From: Marsupella aquatica
Lineage: Eukaryota > Marchantiophyta
Length of the DNA stretch: 64,000 bases
Direction: 5' to 3'
NCBI GenBank assembly: GCA_973895155.1
Contig: OZ316892.1
Span: 12,090,001 to 12,154,000, forward strand
Part shown: one piece after another, positions 43,767 through 55,647 of the stretch
Numbering within the stretch: the first letter of the stretch is position 1
Layout: each line of letters opens with the position of its first letter
Made by a program: the position numbers and the translations under genes
The notes under the pieces: model-generated
The model's input: the letters and a program-made list of their open reading frames with translations, nothing else
Database searches by the model: none
What the model was told of the DNA's origin: nothing

Positions 43767-43769
43767 CGA

Positions 43770-44340
43770 AACTAGAAGGGTAACACATTAAACAACAGAG
43801 AAACTCACAACATCCTCCTTTGGTCCTTCAGAGTCTGTACTTTGATTATGAAGTTTGACTGAGTTTCTGTTTACTGAAAGAATGTGACTGTGTAAGAGTT
43901 CCGTTTGGCAGTGGATTGGTTGAAGCACTTCATGCTAGTGTGTTGTCTACAGCTCTTCAACCAGCTTTCGTCTTCCTTGTCTTTCACCACTTACGATGAC
44001 ATCAATTCAGCTAAGACCATAGAAGGTTCCAAAGCATCTAACTTGTAAAATTGCATTTTGTTACATCAAGGACTAAGGTGTTGGGTGCCAAAGGAGACAA
44101 CACAACAAACACGCTGAAAAGACTTCAGGACTGGGTTCAACAAGGTAGTGAAGGTGCTTAGAGCCTAGTAAGTATGCATTCTGTATCTTTCTCTGTTGAT
44201 GTGAGCTTGTGCATAATGGGAGTTGTAGTTGGCAAGAGTTCCAAATATGAATAGATCCAGAAGTATGTGATCATGTACTTGCTCTATAAAGTTCTGAAGA
44301 TATAAGCATTTTCTGTTAGACCAGGCAACTTGGGAGTTGG
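43770..44340. other. No gene seen
   Basis: Unrecognised sequence between the RPL18A fragment and the left inverted arm. The minus frame at 44165-44356 has no domain. Confidence 0.4.
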
Positions 44341-44740
44341 TAAGTGTCACCTGCATCTGAGGGGCTACACCGGGGGCATCAGTGGAGGTTCACTTGCACA
44401 ACACGACAACCAGTGAATTTTCTCTCTGCTGCAACCTGCAAGGTGAGACTTTCGGTCTTTCTGGATGAAAAACAGGATTTTAATATGATTGATATACATG
44501 TCCGTCGAGAATATGGGTTTATCACCAAGCTCTTTGTCTTAGGAAACTCATAAACTCAGAATCAAATATGTACTATGCACGTTTCATGCTATGTGTATAC
44601 TATGACCTGTAGTTGGAACCAAGACAATGAGTGAGAACTGATTAGTTTAGGTGGTTGCTGTTGGCGAGGCAAGTCGACCTCCTGCTCACCTTGCTCATCA
44701 AAGGACGTGAACAGAGGACATCACAACGAAAGCAACACTT

Positions 44741-45190
44741 ATGGTGAGGACCCGCAACGCTGAACATGTGCGACTTGCACGCAAGGCAGAGATGTTGCGC
44801 CTTGAGTATGTCAGACTTGGGATCCTTCCAGCCCAGTCTGCATGGTACTTTGAGTACCCTGTTGTTTCCAGGAACAACTACAGCCGGCCTCTACCTGCTT
44901 CAGTACCCTTCCCGACATCCTTGGTATTTGTGTCTCTTGTACATGACCCGCCACAAATTAGGTGCCAAGGGTGTGTACACAGTTGCCAATATGACTGTCC
45001 TGCCTGTAGGGCTTCTGGCCCAGAATTGGATGACCGTTCTCTTGGATGCCGATTTTTGCACAGAGCACAATGTATCATCTGGAACCACTCACCATCCTGC
45101 AGTGTGCCTGGTGATGTCACTTGTCCTGCCCTCCCAGACCCCACCACCGGTGACTTTGGTGTCTACACATGTTTGGATCACATGCTCTAG
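44741..45190 (+). CDS. Cys-rich ORF, unknown, left copy
   Basis: 149 aa from ATG (MVRTRNAEHVRLARKAEMLR). A conserved helical start is followed by a Cys-rich block (CQGCVHSCQYDCPACRASG; CIIWNHSPSC) that may bind zinc. The inverted copy at 58445-58894 has the same start and length, which supports a real coding region. It could be an upstream exon of the EDM2-like gene 0.8 kb downstream; I cannot decide. No known family. Confidence 0.5.
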   Translation: MVRTRNAEHVRLARKAEMLRLEYVRLGILPAQSAWYFEYPVVSRNNYSRPLPASVPFPTSLVFVSLVHDPPQIRCQGCVHSCQYDCPACRASGPELDDRSLGCRFLHRAQCIIWNHSPSCSVPGDVTCPALPDPTTGDFGVYTCLDHML

Positions 45191-45807
45191 AGGACCACTT
45201 GTCACACCGCATGCACAGACCAGATACCATTGACCTATAGCTTAACACTCTGACTTCAACACAGAGGATATTTACTTAAAATTTTGATGTATGAGCAATT
45301 TTGGGTCCAGGGTTTAGGGTCAACAGTACATAACTTATATCCTATTATGCCTGCACTAAGCAAAATATCCTAATTTAAGAGGCTAGCAAACTCGCATAAA
45401 AGTCTCTATTGAAAGACTGCTTTCATGACTGCTTTAACCTGGTGAACATTGCAACGTTCAATGAATTAATGGGCCATGTGATAACCTGTAAAATGTGATT
45501 TATGCATCACTTATTTGTCTCAGCCACTATCATAGCCTATTTAGGATGTATAAATTTCAACCCTTATGACACTGCTTCATACCAATCCTCTTCGAAGAAT
45601 GCGCGTTTTACATGTCACGACTATTGTATGTGATTCAAATGCATGAAATGTTGTTGCAGATCTCCTTTGGTGAATCATAGCCACAATTAAAATTGAGGTG
45701 TTGGTGGAGCAATTGTATTAGGGGATCAGGTTTGTGTGTGGGCTCAACATACCAAAAGTATGTCTGCTCTGCATCCTTGTGTGGCCATTCCAATTCATTG
45801 CAGTAGC

Positions 45808-45951
45808 AAATGCCTTTGTACCTTAAATGCTAAATATATTTTACTTTCTGTGCAGTCTGCTAAATTGTAGAGTCTATCTAAATGCCTTTGTACCTTAAAT
45901 GCTAAATATATATTACTTTCTGTGCAGTCTGCTAAACTGTAGAGTCTATCT
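45808..45951. repeat. 72-bp tandem duplication upstream of the left EDM2-like gene
   Basis: AAATGCCTTTGTACC..AAATGC through GAGTCTATCT is repeated at 45808 and 45880. It is in the left arm; I do not see it doubled in the right arm. Confidence 0.9.
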
Positions 45952-45962
45952 CATGCGCAGGC

Positions 45963-46643
45963 ATGGCATGACCTAAAATTCAAGCCAAAAAGCGTGTGAC
46001 AGAGGTGAGAAACACAGGTGTACTTGGGGCAGATGCTACTAACTTCTCTGCAAGTCAGATTTTCCAGAAGGCAGCTCATTGTTGTGCCATTTGTGACGAT
46101 GGTGGGGGCCTGGTCATTTGTGAGGGCCCTTGCATGAGGCATTTCCACCTCAACCCGGAGTCTGACCTTGCTGCAGAAAACAACTGTCCAGGGGTGGGCC
46201 TCCCGTCAACACACCAGGGAGACTGGATGTGCACTGATTGTTTGGAGAAGCAGGCTAAGTGTGCACAGTGTGGGAAGTTGGGGTCCTATGAGGGCTCTGT
46301 TGATGCTGCAGCAAATGTTAGGAAATGTCCAGACCGTTTTTGTGTGAGATTTTTCTGTTTTGAGTGTTTGCCTGCTCATGCCACAGCTTGCCCACTTCAT
46401 AGGTGCAAGGCATGTGGTGAGCATGATCATGAGTACTGGACTGACATAGTCCACTGTGCTAGGTGTCCCACCATGTGGCACTATCATTGCCTGAAAGATC
46501 GTCAAGCAGAGGGTTATGCTTGTGATAGAGAAATCTATGATCACTCTGCACATGGTGTTGATCGATGGATATTTTATTGTCATCGCCATGCCATTGATCC
46601 TACCTCGCGCACTCCTGTGAGAGATCACATATCTTGGCTGTGA
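45963..46643 (+). pseudogene. EDM2-like PHD-cluster gene, left copy, stop at codon 3
   Basis: It aligns with the intact inverted copy (57095-57775) along its whole length, but codon 3 is TGA (45969-45971) where the other copy has CGC. No later in-frame ATG precedes the first zinc site. The fingers are HCCAICDDGGGLVICEGPCM, CTDCLEKQAKCAQCGKLG, CPLHRCKACGEHD and IVHCARCPTMWHYHCL, in the order of EDM2-type PHD/extended-PHD modules. Plant EDM2 reads histone marks and controls silenced, transposon-containing genes. Apart from the start the frame is open. Use of a non-ATG or upstream exon start would rescue it. Confidence 0.7.
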
Positions 46644-46733
46644 AGCTGAACATTGTACATGCACAGTGCACCTGATGTGGATGTACTATTTTTTGAGATT
46701 GCAGAGATTCCAATTTTGAAAAGGAGTTGGGTA

Positions 46734-47060
46734 CACTAGTAGAAACCGGGGGGTATTTAGACCCCATTAAACGACTATTCAGTACCGTATAGGACTTGGA
46801 AACGACTGGGAAGGACTCCAGTCCTTTATAGGACTGCGAGTCGTATGTTTTGTTACTATAATCAACTGAGTCCTTTATAGAACTGGTTTATAAGTCGTTT
46901 AATAGACTGGATTTTCAGTCTATTTTAGTCTTTGTGTGGGTAGCTTTGGTGAGTCGTTTTCAGTCTTTTATGGGCTGCGATGGTGAGTCATTGGGAACGA
47001 CTAAAAAGGTTATGGAGGGTAGTCTTTAAATATACTTTGTGGGGTATGTATAAGTCTTTC
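46734..47060. repeat. CACTA D terminus and subterminal motif cluster
   Basis: The terminus is followed by many AGTCGT, AGTCTTT, AAACGACT and AGTCCTTTATAG words in both orientations, as expected for binding of a TNPA-like protein. Confidence 0.8.
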
Positions 47061-47561
47061 ATGTCAACTGGATATGAGTGATGAAGACCCCACTATACTA
47101 CTTGGAATGAACCCACTCTTGTGCACAAATAACATATTGCATTCATGTTTTATTGTGTACTTGGAATGAACTCACTCTATAAGTTCACCATTCATTATGT
47201 TAACATTAGAATACATAGTTTCAGAAAGCCATCTTCTATACCATGTACACTAATATGAATTCACAGATTCAAACTTCATAGACTACAAAGAAGGTCACAA
47301 AGTATTCCTCTATACCATACACACTAATACTGAAATGATACAAAACAGATTCAAGTATCATAGACAATCACCATAGAGCCATAGTTTGACATCAATCACT
47401 TGTTTCATACATACAGAATTCAGAAATATCAATGTCACACACAACGGCTCCTTCATCCTCTTTACCAAATGGAAAAATTGGTACAGATATGTCTTGGATC
47501 TTTCCAAGGCAATGTCAAAATGTGACACAATTCACATGATTCTATCTACACTTGCATTCAG

Positions 47562-50500
47562 TCACTGCAGACTAACACACTCTGATGGCCAAAGCACAAG
47601 AGATCCTACTGCATCTGCAATTATTTCCTGAGGTGGATCATCGTCTCTATTTGGAAATGGCAAATTACAATCAGATACAATCACTGTAGTCAACAACACT
47701 ACTACATGGTCATCCGGGACCACTTTGCCATGGAATTTTGCATGGTCCGGTCGCATAATGCCTGTACCCACACATACCTGCGAGTCATCCTCCCATGATA
47801 GAAGATTATGGACTGGCTCTGCTGTGGCTATCACCTCCACCTTACCCTGGCTGTTTTTCTTGGCTTTCCTGGGTGGCTTATACATGACATTATTCATACC
47901 TTGGTTGCGAGTCATGACTTTGGCACGAGTGTTTTGTGCTGGTGATCGAGAATTGGCTACACTCTTCTTCAAAGAATCTGCATCCATATTTGACACTTCT
48001 GATTGTGTAGCAGGATTTCCCTGCGACATCATCTCAGTATCTGCCAACATTGTACTTGCTTCAATTGAAGCATCTACAATCTTACTTGCATCCAATGTTG
48101 CTCCCAAGTTTCAACGTCGCTTCACCTTGCTCCCACTTGGTTGAGAGTCTGTCAACTCTGCATCAACTACAATTCAGTGTCATGTCCAACATAAGTCAAT
48201 CACTCATCACATGTGCTAAATGTACATGTCACCAACCACAAAGTTGTCACTATCTCCTTACCATTATGAACAGCCTTCTTCCCCTTCTTTGCCATTGCCA
48301 TATGCTCCATGTCTGCTTCTGTTGATCAATAAACACACCACAATATTCAAGTTGAATCTATTAACCACTGAATTGTTTCTCAACATTCATATAGAGGAAT
48401 TTAAAGCATCAGCTTACCTGATACCTCCTTGGCTATGGTCACTGAGGCACTGGGCACATCTTCTTCATTATTGCTCTTTGAATCACCTGATACATCAATC
48501 ATGATGTCACTTCAGATCCCAGTTCATCCAACCAGTTCTTACAGAAAAGATTACCTCCAACCGGCTTAAGCTTCACAAAACTCCATGCACTTTTCAAATG
48601 TAATGTACTGGATCATAGCAGGTTACCTATCTCAGCAACCTTCTTGCCCTTCTGCTTACTGATTACAGGGTCCTTCTCTGCCTCCACTCTTCCTGCATTC
48701 AAACCATTCACTCAATTCATGAAAACTTACTTCTAACATTTGAACATAGGACACAATGAACAATGGGCCGGTGTCATTTCCATACCTGTGTCAGATTTGC
48801 CAATTCCCTTTTTTGTTAACAAGGGCACACTTTGTACAATGTTGCCCTCATTGTTTGGTTGGGAACCACCCAATTTTTCAATCACAAGCTTGAAATTAGA
48901 TTCCACTGATGCAAGAAGGTTCGCTACAGATGCCTCCACAATATCCAAACGATCAGCCAATTTACTTTCCACTCGAGGGAGTCCACACTCTAATGACTTC
49001 AACCGTTCACACATCTCTGTGAGAGTTGTAACAGTTCCCTGTCATAACACAACTTACATATCTCAGATAACTGTCCCCAAGAACTGGTTGCTTACTTCCT
49101 ACTACATTTCTTTCTGATGCTCAAGGCCAAATAGTCACAGAACATACAGAATTATAACATAATCACCTGTTTGGAAGTTACACTTGTCACCTCACTCCTT
49201 TGTTTCATGAACTCCTCTCTCACTTCTTGTGCTGATGGTTCTTCACCTGTCAATTTCTTCTGCAGTCCACATCAACATACATATGAATGAAACCAAGTGT
49301 TGATTGTCAATGAAAATGTAATAATGGTAGCAAGATGATAAGTTTGAGGCTTACTATCAGGCATGTCACTGCCTTACCAATTGTTCTTTCACTGGAGCAT
49401 AACTTCCTCTCCCAGCCTGTGAAAGGTGTTTCACTTTGCCTCGAGCATTTGACATCAGTTCACTCTTGCTCTGTCCAGCCTCCGACATGAACCCTTTGAT
49501 TAACCATGTCCATTGATCCAATTCCAATGATGGGGGTGGTGGCATTCTCCTGTTAGAACCATTGTCTATCCACATCCTTTTCAACCTATGCCTCTCTTGT
49601 TTCAAAATCCTCATTGCATAATCTGATATGCAATCTTCAACTGGGCCCTTACCATCATTACCAACATACTCCCACCGTTCAAGAATGTCCTTGCAAATAG
49701 CAGCCCAATCAGCTTTGTTCTGACTCCTAAACTCTGTAATGCTCAAATCTAACCAACGCAATACTTCTCCTCTTAGGTCAGAATGCCAACGGTTCTTACC
49801 ATCACATGTGGGAGTTATCCAACCTTCGGAATTCACTTCTACTTTACCAAATTTGTTATTGTCTCCTGCCTTGGTACTCCCTGAAGCGCTACTAGGTGTC
49901 CCTCCACGGCCTGGTGTCCCCCCACGGCCTGGGGTCCCTCCACGGCCTGATCTCCCCCCACGGCCTAGATTGCATTGTCCAAACCTCCCTGGAGTCCCTG
50001 CACATTTACAGGATCCATTTACAGTCACTTACATTAGGTAAGTATGAATCATAAATCCCGCTGCCAAATATACAGTGGACTTCAGAGCAATTCTGCAATG
50101 ACCAAGTTACCTCTCCCTTGGCGCATAGATGGTTCTGGACCACCTGTCCTATTGCTTTATCTTGATGAATTAGGGGCGTTTCTCCCGCCTGTGAATGATT
50201 GCCTCCTATCTGAACGTGGATGGCCTTTGTTGTTTTCGTGATTGTCCCAATCAGAGTCTGCATACCAACAGGTACATGCCACACTCATGGACCTGTAAGA
50301 TAAACTCTTTGCCCTAGCTACACATCAGATAAGTGCATATTGAGCTAAATCTCTACTACCATCACAAAATCACTAGCACAAGGCACTTACTTGTCCAATC
50401 ATCCTCCTCACCTTTCCATTGCCCTCTGTACCCGTCTCTACCACGCTCTGGGTGTTCATATTCATCCCATCCATCTTCTGCTCCATCATAGTCATCATCA

Positions 50501-50733
50501 TAATTATCAGGCGTCCCTTGCCAATAACTCTGGCTCCTTCTAGGGTATGGATTATGTGATTTCTCTCTAGCTGCCCACCTACCTGGGACTTGATGAGGGC
50601 CCTGTGCATCCTGCACAGGTGCATTTTTCTGTGAGCCCCCTGCATCTGGGTCTCCATCCATATCCAATCTTTCCTCTTCACCCCACTCTCCAAGCCCCAT
50701 GTCAGTCTCCATGTCATCACCCTCTTCCCCCAT
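47562..50733 (-). pseudogene. TNPA-like (Ptta/En/Spm) CACTA protein, multi-exon
   Basis: ATG 50733 opens an acidic exon (MGEEGDDMETDMGLGEW) with donor ACAA|GTAAGT near 50393. A short exon after GTATGCAG|AC has an in-frame TAA near 50183. The exon from 50028 to about 49374 holds RGG-type repeats and the plant En/Spm-type domain (WITPTCDGKNRWHSDLR; SELMSNARGKVKHLSQAGRG). A coiled-coil exon lies at 49014-48733. The last exon, 48107-47562, ends with a DUF8039-like segment (HGKVVPDDHVVVLL, AVGSLVLWP). In CACTA elements this protein binds subterminal repeats. Exon joins are approximate. Confidence 0.7.
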
Positions 50734-50910
50734 AGCTTTTGCACAGCACCCACAACCAAACAGGGAGAATCAGCACACTAAATTCAAAGTATCAATGAAT
50801 TTCATGCATATCCAACTATCCTAAACATCATTCCAGGCAGCAATTCCCGTTCTGTGACTCTGTGCAGGTAGTCATCCTCAACCTCATACTTGCCAACCGC
50901 CAGCTGTTGC

Positions 50911-53900
50911 CTATTGCAAATCATCAACCTCATCATATTCCATTTGCCCAGGTTCATCATATGTCTCTCTCAATGTTAAGGGGATGTAGTCAGTCCCTGC
51001 CCGAGTTGGAAGTACAGTCTCATGACTAGGATGCTCGAATGCAGCATGGTCATCCAAACTGAACTCTACTTTACTTCCATCCATCCGCCTGTTCCGTGCT
51101 TGGCTATGGCATACCACCCTCCAGCCATGTGACTCCTCCACATCTGCAAAGAAAGCCTGTTCAACTTGGCTAGGGAAAACAAAAGGCTCAGACCATTCTG
51201 GTACTCTGGACCTAAAATTGGCCAACAAGAACCCATCATGATCACGCTTCATGGTGGCCCTTGGTCTCTGCCACTCTAATTTCACCCATGATCCCTTCAT
51301 CAATATCACTGGGACACTTGTGTTACCATAATTCAACACCCAAATGTCGGTCAACTCCCCCACGTAACCCATCTTCATCCACCCCCTCTGTTCTTCAGAG
51401 GTTCTCTGCTCAAACACAGAAATCAAACCACAATCATATGATACACAATGGTCACCCTGCTCATCCCTCACTCGATAATGATTTCCATAAGCTCTCATCC
51501 GTTTGTAGGTCAGAATAGACAATCGTGGTGGCACAGATAGAAGATACAAATCCTTCTCCATATCTGGGTGATGTCTACTATGCTCTCGAATTGTCACCCG
51601 AATCCACTGCTCGAACTGTGGGAAGGGATCCTGCTGCCTAGAGTGTGCAGCTTTTTGCATATCATATTCCTTGCAATATGAGGTACAGGCATAGTTAGGT
51701 CTAAACAACACATGACAACCTAAGATCACCCTTGGAACAGACAAGAAGCATCACAACAAAGGCAAGTCAATTCAATCACTCACCTCCACCATGGTTGCAT
51801 AGGCTCTGTGTTTGCCAGCACATATGAATGAGCCTTGTCTCGAATCGCAACAGGCAGCTGAACAGCACGTCCCACACCTTCAACAACCTCGCCACTCACT
51901 CCATCATCTTCACCAGATTTCCAAACTCTTGTCATAGCTTCACCAGACCCAGCCATGTACTCTGTTAGGAATCCCAACGTCTCATCCTTAATGTACCCCA
52001 ATGCCATGGAAGCCTCTGGCCTGTAGTATGTTCTCACATGACCTTTCAACAACTTCATGTATCGCTCCATAGGGTACATCCATCTGGTACTGACTGGCCC
52101 ATACTGCCCTAGCTCTTCTACCACATGGATTAGGAGATGAGTCATAACATCAAAGAAAGCAGGGGGGAAGTATATCTCCAAGTCACAGAGGACATAAGCA
52201 GCATCCTGCTTCAACTGCTCCAATCCTTGGGGATCCCACACTTTCACACATATACGGCGAAATACATTGCACAGTCGAAGAATGACATTACGGACTGGTT
52301 TCTGCATGAGACCTCTGAGGCATAGGGGCAGAATGTGCTGCATCAACACATGGTAGTCATGTGTTTTCATACTGCCAAGTTTATTCTTTGTAATATGCTT
52401 CTTGAAGGCACCAGCATAGCCAGAGGGCACTTTCAGACAGCTCAATCTATACAAGAATGTCTTCCATTCATCCTGTGTGCACACATAGGGAGCTTGGAAC
52501 TTGAGAAGTACATTGGGATTGCTTGCATGGGGCTTCAACCAAAGGTGAGGGCGAATCCCCTTCTGTTGCATATCAGCTCGAACTGCTCCTGTATCTTTCT
52601 CACCCGACAAGAACTTCAGCAAGCTCTCACAAATATTTTTCTCAATGTGCATGACGTCCACATTGTGTTTGCTGGGCTCGAATTCCTGCACTCCACAAAG
52701 CAAAGAATTCAACAACAGAAACACTAATTAACCACATAGGAGGATTGTAACCAACATCAATCCACCATTGCTCCAATCTAAAATTGCAATCATACAAGGG
52801 CTGGAGGCTAAGTACATTACCCTCCAGTACTCCAACTCCAAGTCCATCAAGGTCTGTCTTTTCACACCGTGTTTCACCACTGGATCCTCAGGTTCTCGAT
52901 CAGTGGCACTTCTCTTGTCCCAATCAGCCTTCCTGGCTGCCCACCTCAGGACTTGCTCTCTGGTGACCCTCTGTGGTGGGCCACGAAGCTCTGTTTTGTT
53001 GTTGAAGTGTGCAATTTGAGACCGTGTGTGCCTGTAAGGATGATCAACAGGCAGATACCTTCTATGCCCCTGAAATTTCATACTGTGCAGGGCATGCGAC
53101 CACTCACTTGTCACATTTTTCCCACATGGTGTGCACCCCACATAGCCCTTTGTCACTCGTCCAGATATGATGCCATGGCCTGGGTAATCTGCTATATCCA
53201 GCAAACAAATTGCATGCAGTCTAAAGGGGCTGGGTCAAAGAAGCCCCTTCAGAACATCATGGGTTAACACCCCTTCTATCCACAAAGTCTTCCACTCTTC
53301 CACTGCTGGAGCCAACATGATATCTATGAATTGCTCGGTCACAGAAGCTGGTCCAGGGATTAACAGCACCATCATGACAAAAAACCTCTTTGTAGTCATC
53401 CATGGGGGAAGGTTGTAATTTAGCAGCGTAACCGGCCAACATGAATAACGGTTGTTTTTGTCTCCAAATGGGTTTACTCCATCCAGTGATAGACCAAATC
53501 GAAAGTTCCGCTTCTCTGCAGCAAACTGTGGCCACCTCTCATCAACAAATTTCCAATGGTTGGAATCTCCAATGTGACGCTGCAGGCCATCACTGCTCTT
53601 GTTATCAGGAGTCCATGTCATCAGCTTGGAAATGGCAGGGCATCTAAACAGACGTTGTAGTCTAGGAATGAGAGGAAAATGACGAAGAACCTTGGCAGGG
53701 TGTGTACATTTCCCTACATTCTTGTACCTGTGCTTACCACAATGAGGGCATGTCAATTTATCTGCATGCTCTTTGCGAAAGAGAACACACCCATCAGGGC
53801 ATGCGTCAATAGACACATAGTTCAGCCCAAGGTTAGACATCAATTTCCTAGCCTCGTACATATTTTTTGGAATTGAATTACCATCTGGTAACATATTTCG

Positions 53901-54611
53901 GCGCAGGAAGGTCAACAACTCTGTCACAAATATATTGGGAACATTGTGATTGCCACAGATGTTCAACAACAACATGACAAAACCCAGCTTGGAGCAGTTC
54001 GACCCCTCGTAGATAGGAATGCAAGCTTCTTTGATGTGTTTTGGGCCCCCAAACACCCACTCCCTCTCTGCTGCACCTTCCCCAATGTCAAAGTCAGGTT
54101 CAGCTTGGCCGTCGCCAATGTGTGGCTGCGGTTCATTGTCCTCTTCTGATTCCACTGTGTCGTAAAAAGCATCAAGGTCTTCAAAAATCTCTTGAACCAT
54201 TCTTGGGACATCCATCCCACCGTCCTCAGTGACTGCCTCTACATCTCCATCTTGGTCATCCACGTTCTCATGTTGGACCCCAGGACCATCCTCTGCACAG
54301 TCTATGTCCTGCTCTACGTAGTCTCTACGCCTAGCTGTATTAGAATCCACAAAGTCAGCTCTCCACTCTTCATCAGAGGAGTCTTCTTCTGCTGGTACAT
54401 TCCAAACCCTCCACCGAGGGTGCCTTTCATGCCGCAGCAGGTGAAGGTGCACAGTGTTCAAACTCAACGACTTGAATCCTTGGCACTGTGTGCATGGGCA
54501 TCTCATCCTCCTACTCCTACCTTGGGCGGCCCGGGCTTGTTCACGCATCCACAATTTAGAATCATGATGCCTAATCCTAAATGGGTTGTGAAGAGGCAAC
54601 CTTGGAGCCAT
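50911..54611 (-). pseudogene. TNP2-type CACTA transposase (Transposase_21, DUF4218 and DUF4216 parts)
   Basis: ATG 54611 (MAPRLPLHNPFRI). A transposase-associated zinc region comes first (CPCTQCQGFKSLSLNTVHLH), then an acidic linker and the Transposase_21 core (CPHCGKHRYKNVG, KLMTWTPDNKSSDG, FGLSLDGVNPFGDKNN). A TGA at 53235-53237 interrupts the frame; it resumes as LLDIADYPGHGIISG. After an intron near 52726 a DUF4218-like part follows (MKTHDYHVLMQHILPL; PPAFFDVMTHLLIHVVEELG; STRWMYPMERYMK). The exon 51744-50911 is DUF4216-like (YVGELTDIWVLNYG). Apart from the one stop the coding looks complete, so inactivation may be recent. The family cuts and joins CACTA ends. Confidence 0.9.
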
Positions 54612-54937
54612 CACTATACACACGCACTCAGCACCCTGTCATTTTATTATGCAAGTGAAAAATACACTTCCTGTTAAGGATTTCACCCCCGACTGTACTT
54701 GCCAAAATACGTAACGTTCCAAAAAAACAAAAAAACAAAAAATATAGGTGCCTGAGTCATGTACCTATTCTCAAGTGAATGAGACAAAATTCCTAAATGT
54801 TTGAGGGTGTCAACTCCTCCGCTGTCCTCACATGTACTGCCTCTGCACGTACATCCATGACCATATCAGAGTCCAATCATGTATAGTCATAGACACAGGT
54901 GCCAGGTGCGAGACCGGTGTGAGATGTCCTCATCTTA

Positions 54938-55507
54938 CTACCACATCAAATACGGATACCAATCCTGTTGTCGATGCCACTCAGCCCTGAGGTACTCAGG
55001 CATGTACATTAAGTCATCAAGGTCTAAACCTTGCTCATGCCATGGTGGTCTTCGATCCGTGCCTACAAGCAGTGGCAGCAGTGCCCTCCATGGTGCACAT
55101 GTTGCTACCAAGTCCCTCCACTGGGTACTAATTAGTCTATATTTGCAGATATCTTGTGCGCCAGACACCACAAGAACCCTCGGCCAGACATGTGTAAGAA
55201 CTATATCATCTGCCAAATCAGGCAACAAGGAACCACCTACAGCATCATGCTTGTCTAACTCATCTGCTGAAAAGTAAATGTCCTCTTCCGACTGTGCATC
55301 CTCATTCACCACAGCATTCACAACACATCCAAGGTCTGCAGGCATTATCTCGGATGGAGCTACACTCTGTCTGGTTACCAATCCACACAAGTAAGCCCAA
55401 GCAGTAGCCATGCACGATGCAACCCGTAGGAGGACCCTACATAGGGCCTGACGGTCTGGAAGAGGCAGCATACCCACCAAAGTCTTCAGCCAAATAGAGC
55501 CCAGCAA
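54938..55507 (-). CDS. F-box-like protein in CACTA element D
   Basis: An open frame ending at 54938. The middle has an F-box pattern: LLPDLADDIVLTHVWPRVLV followed by CKYRLISTQWRDLVATCAPW. The ends are unrecognised. The first in-frame ATG is near 55472 (MLPLPDRQ); the frame may also begin at an upstream exon. F-box proteins recruit targets to SCF ubiquitin ligases through SKP1. It lies between the transposase and the BRCT gene on the same strand, so it is probably captured cargo; no TNP2 exon joins to it. Confidence 0.6.
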   Translation of the reverse strand: MLGSIWLKTLVGMLPLPDRQALCRVLLRVASCMATAWAYLCGLVTRQSVAPSEIMPADLGCVVNAVVNEDAQSEEDIYFSADELDKHDAVGGSLLPDLADDIVLTHVWPRVLVVSGAQDICKYRLISTQWRDLVATCAPWRALLPLLVGTDRRPPWHEQGLDLDDLMYMPEYLRAEWHRQQDWYPYLMW

Positions 55508-55647
55508 GTAGATTCACAGTCACACCCCACGCAGCAGGAAACAACAATCACTTCAATTGCGACCAACCATGACAAGATGAGTTAGTTCAAGGATCACATT
55601 TATTACAAAATTGTGATTTATACAAAAATATGAGGGACTCCTACTCC

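Larger units (their letters stand above)
44345..46733 (+). repeat. Left arm of a large inverted duplication
   Basis: Matches 57015-59215 in inverse orientation along most of its length: the outer AGTGGAGGTT/CTCTCTGCTG block, the Cys-rich ORF, an intergenic block containing GGGTCCAGGGTTTAGGG, the EDM2-like gene, and its 3' flank up to ATTCCAATTTTGA. The inner end stops exactly at the CACTA terminus (46734). The outer end near 44345 fades. Confidence 0.85.
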
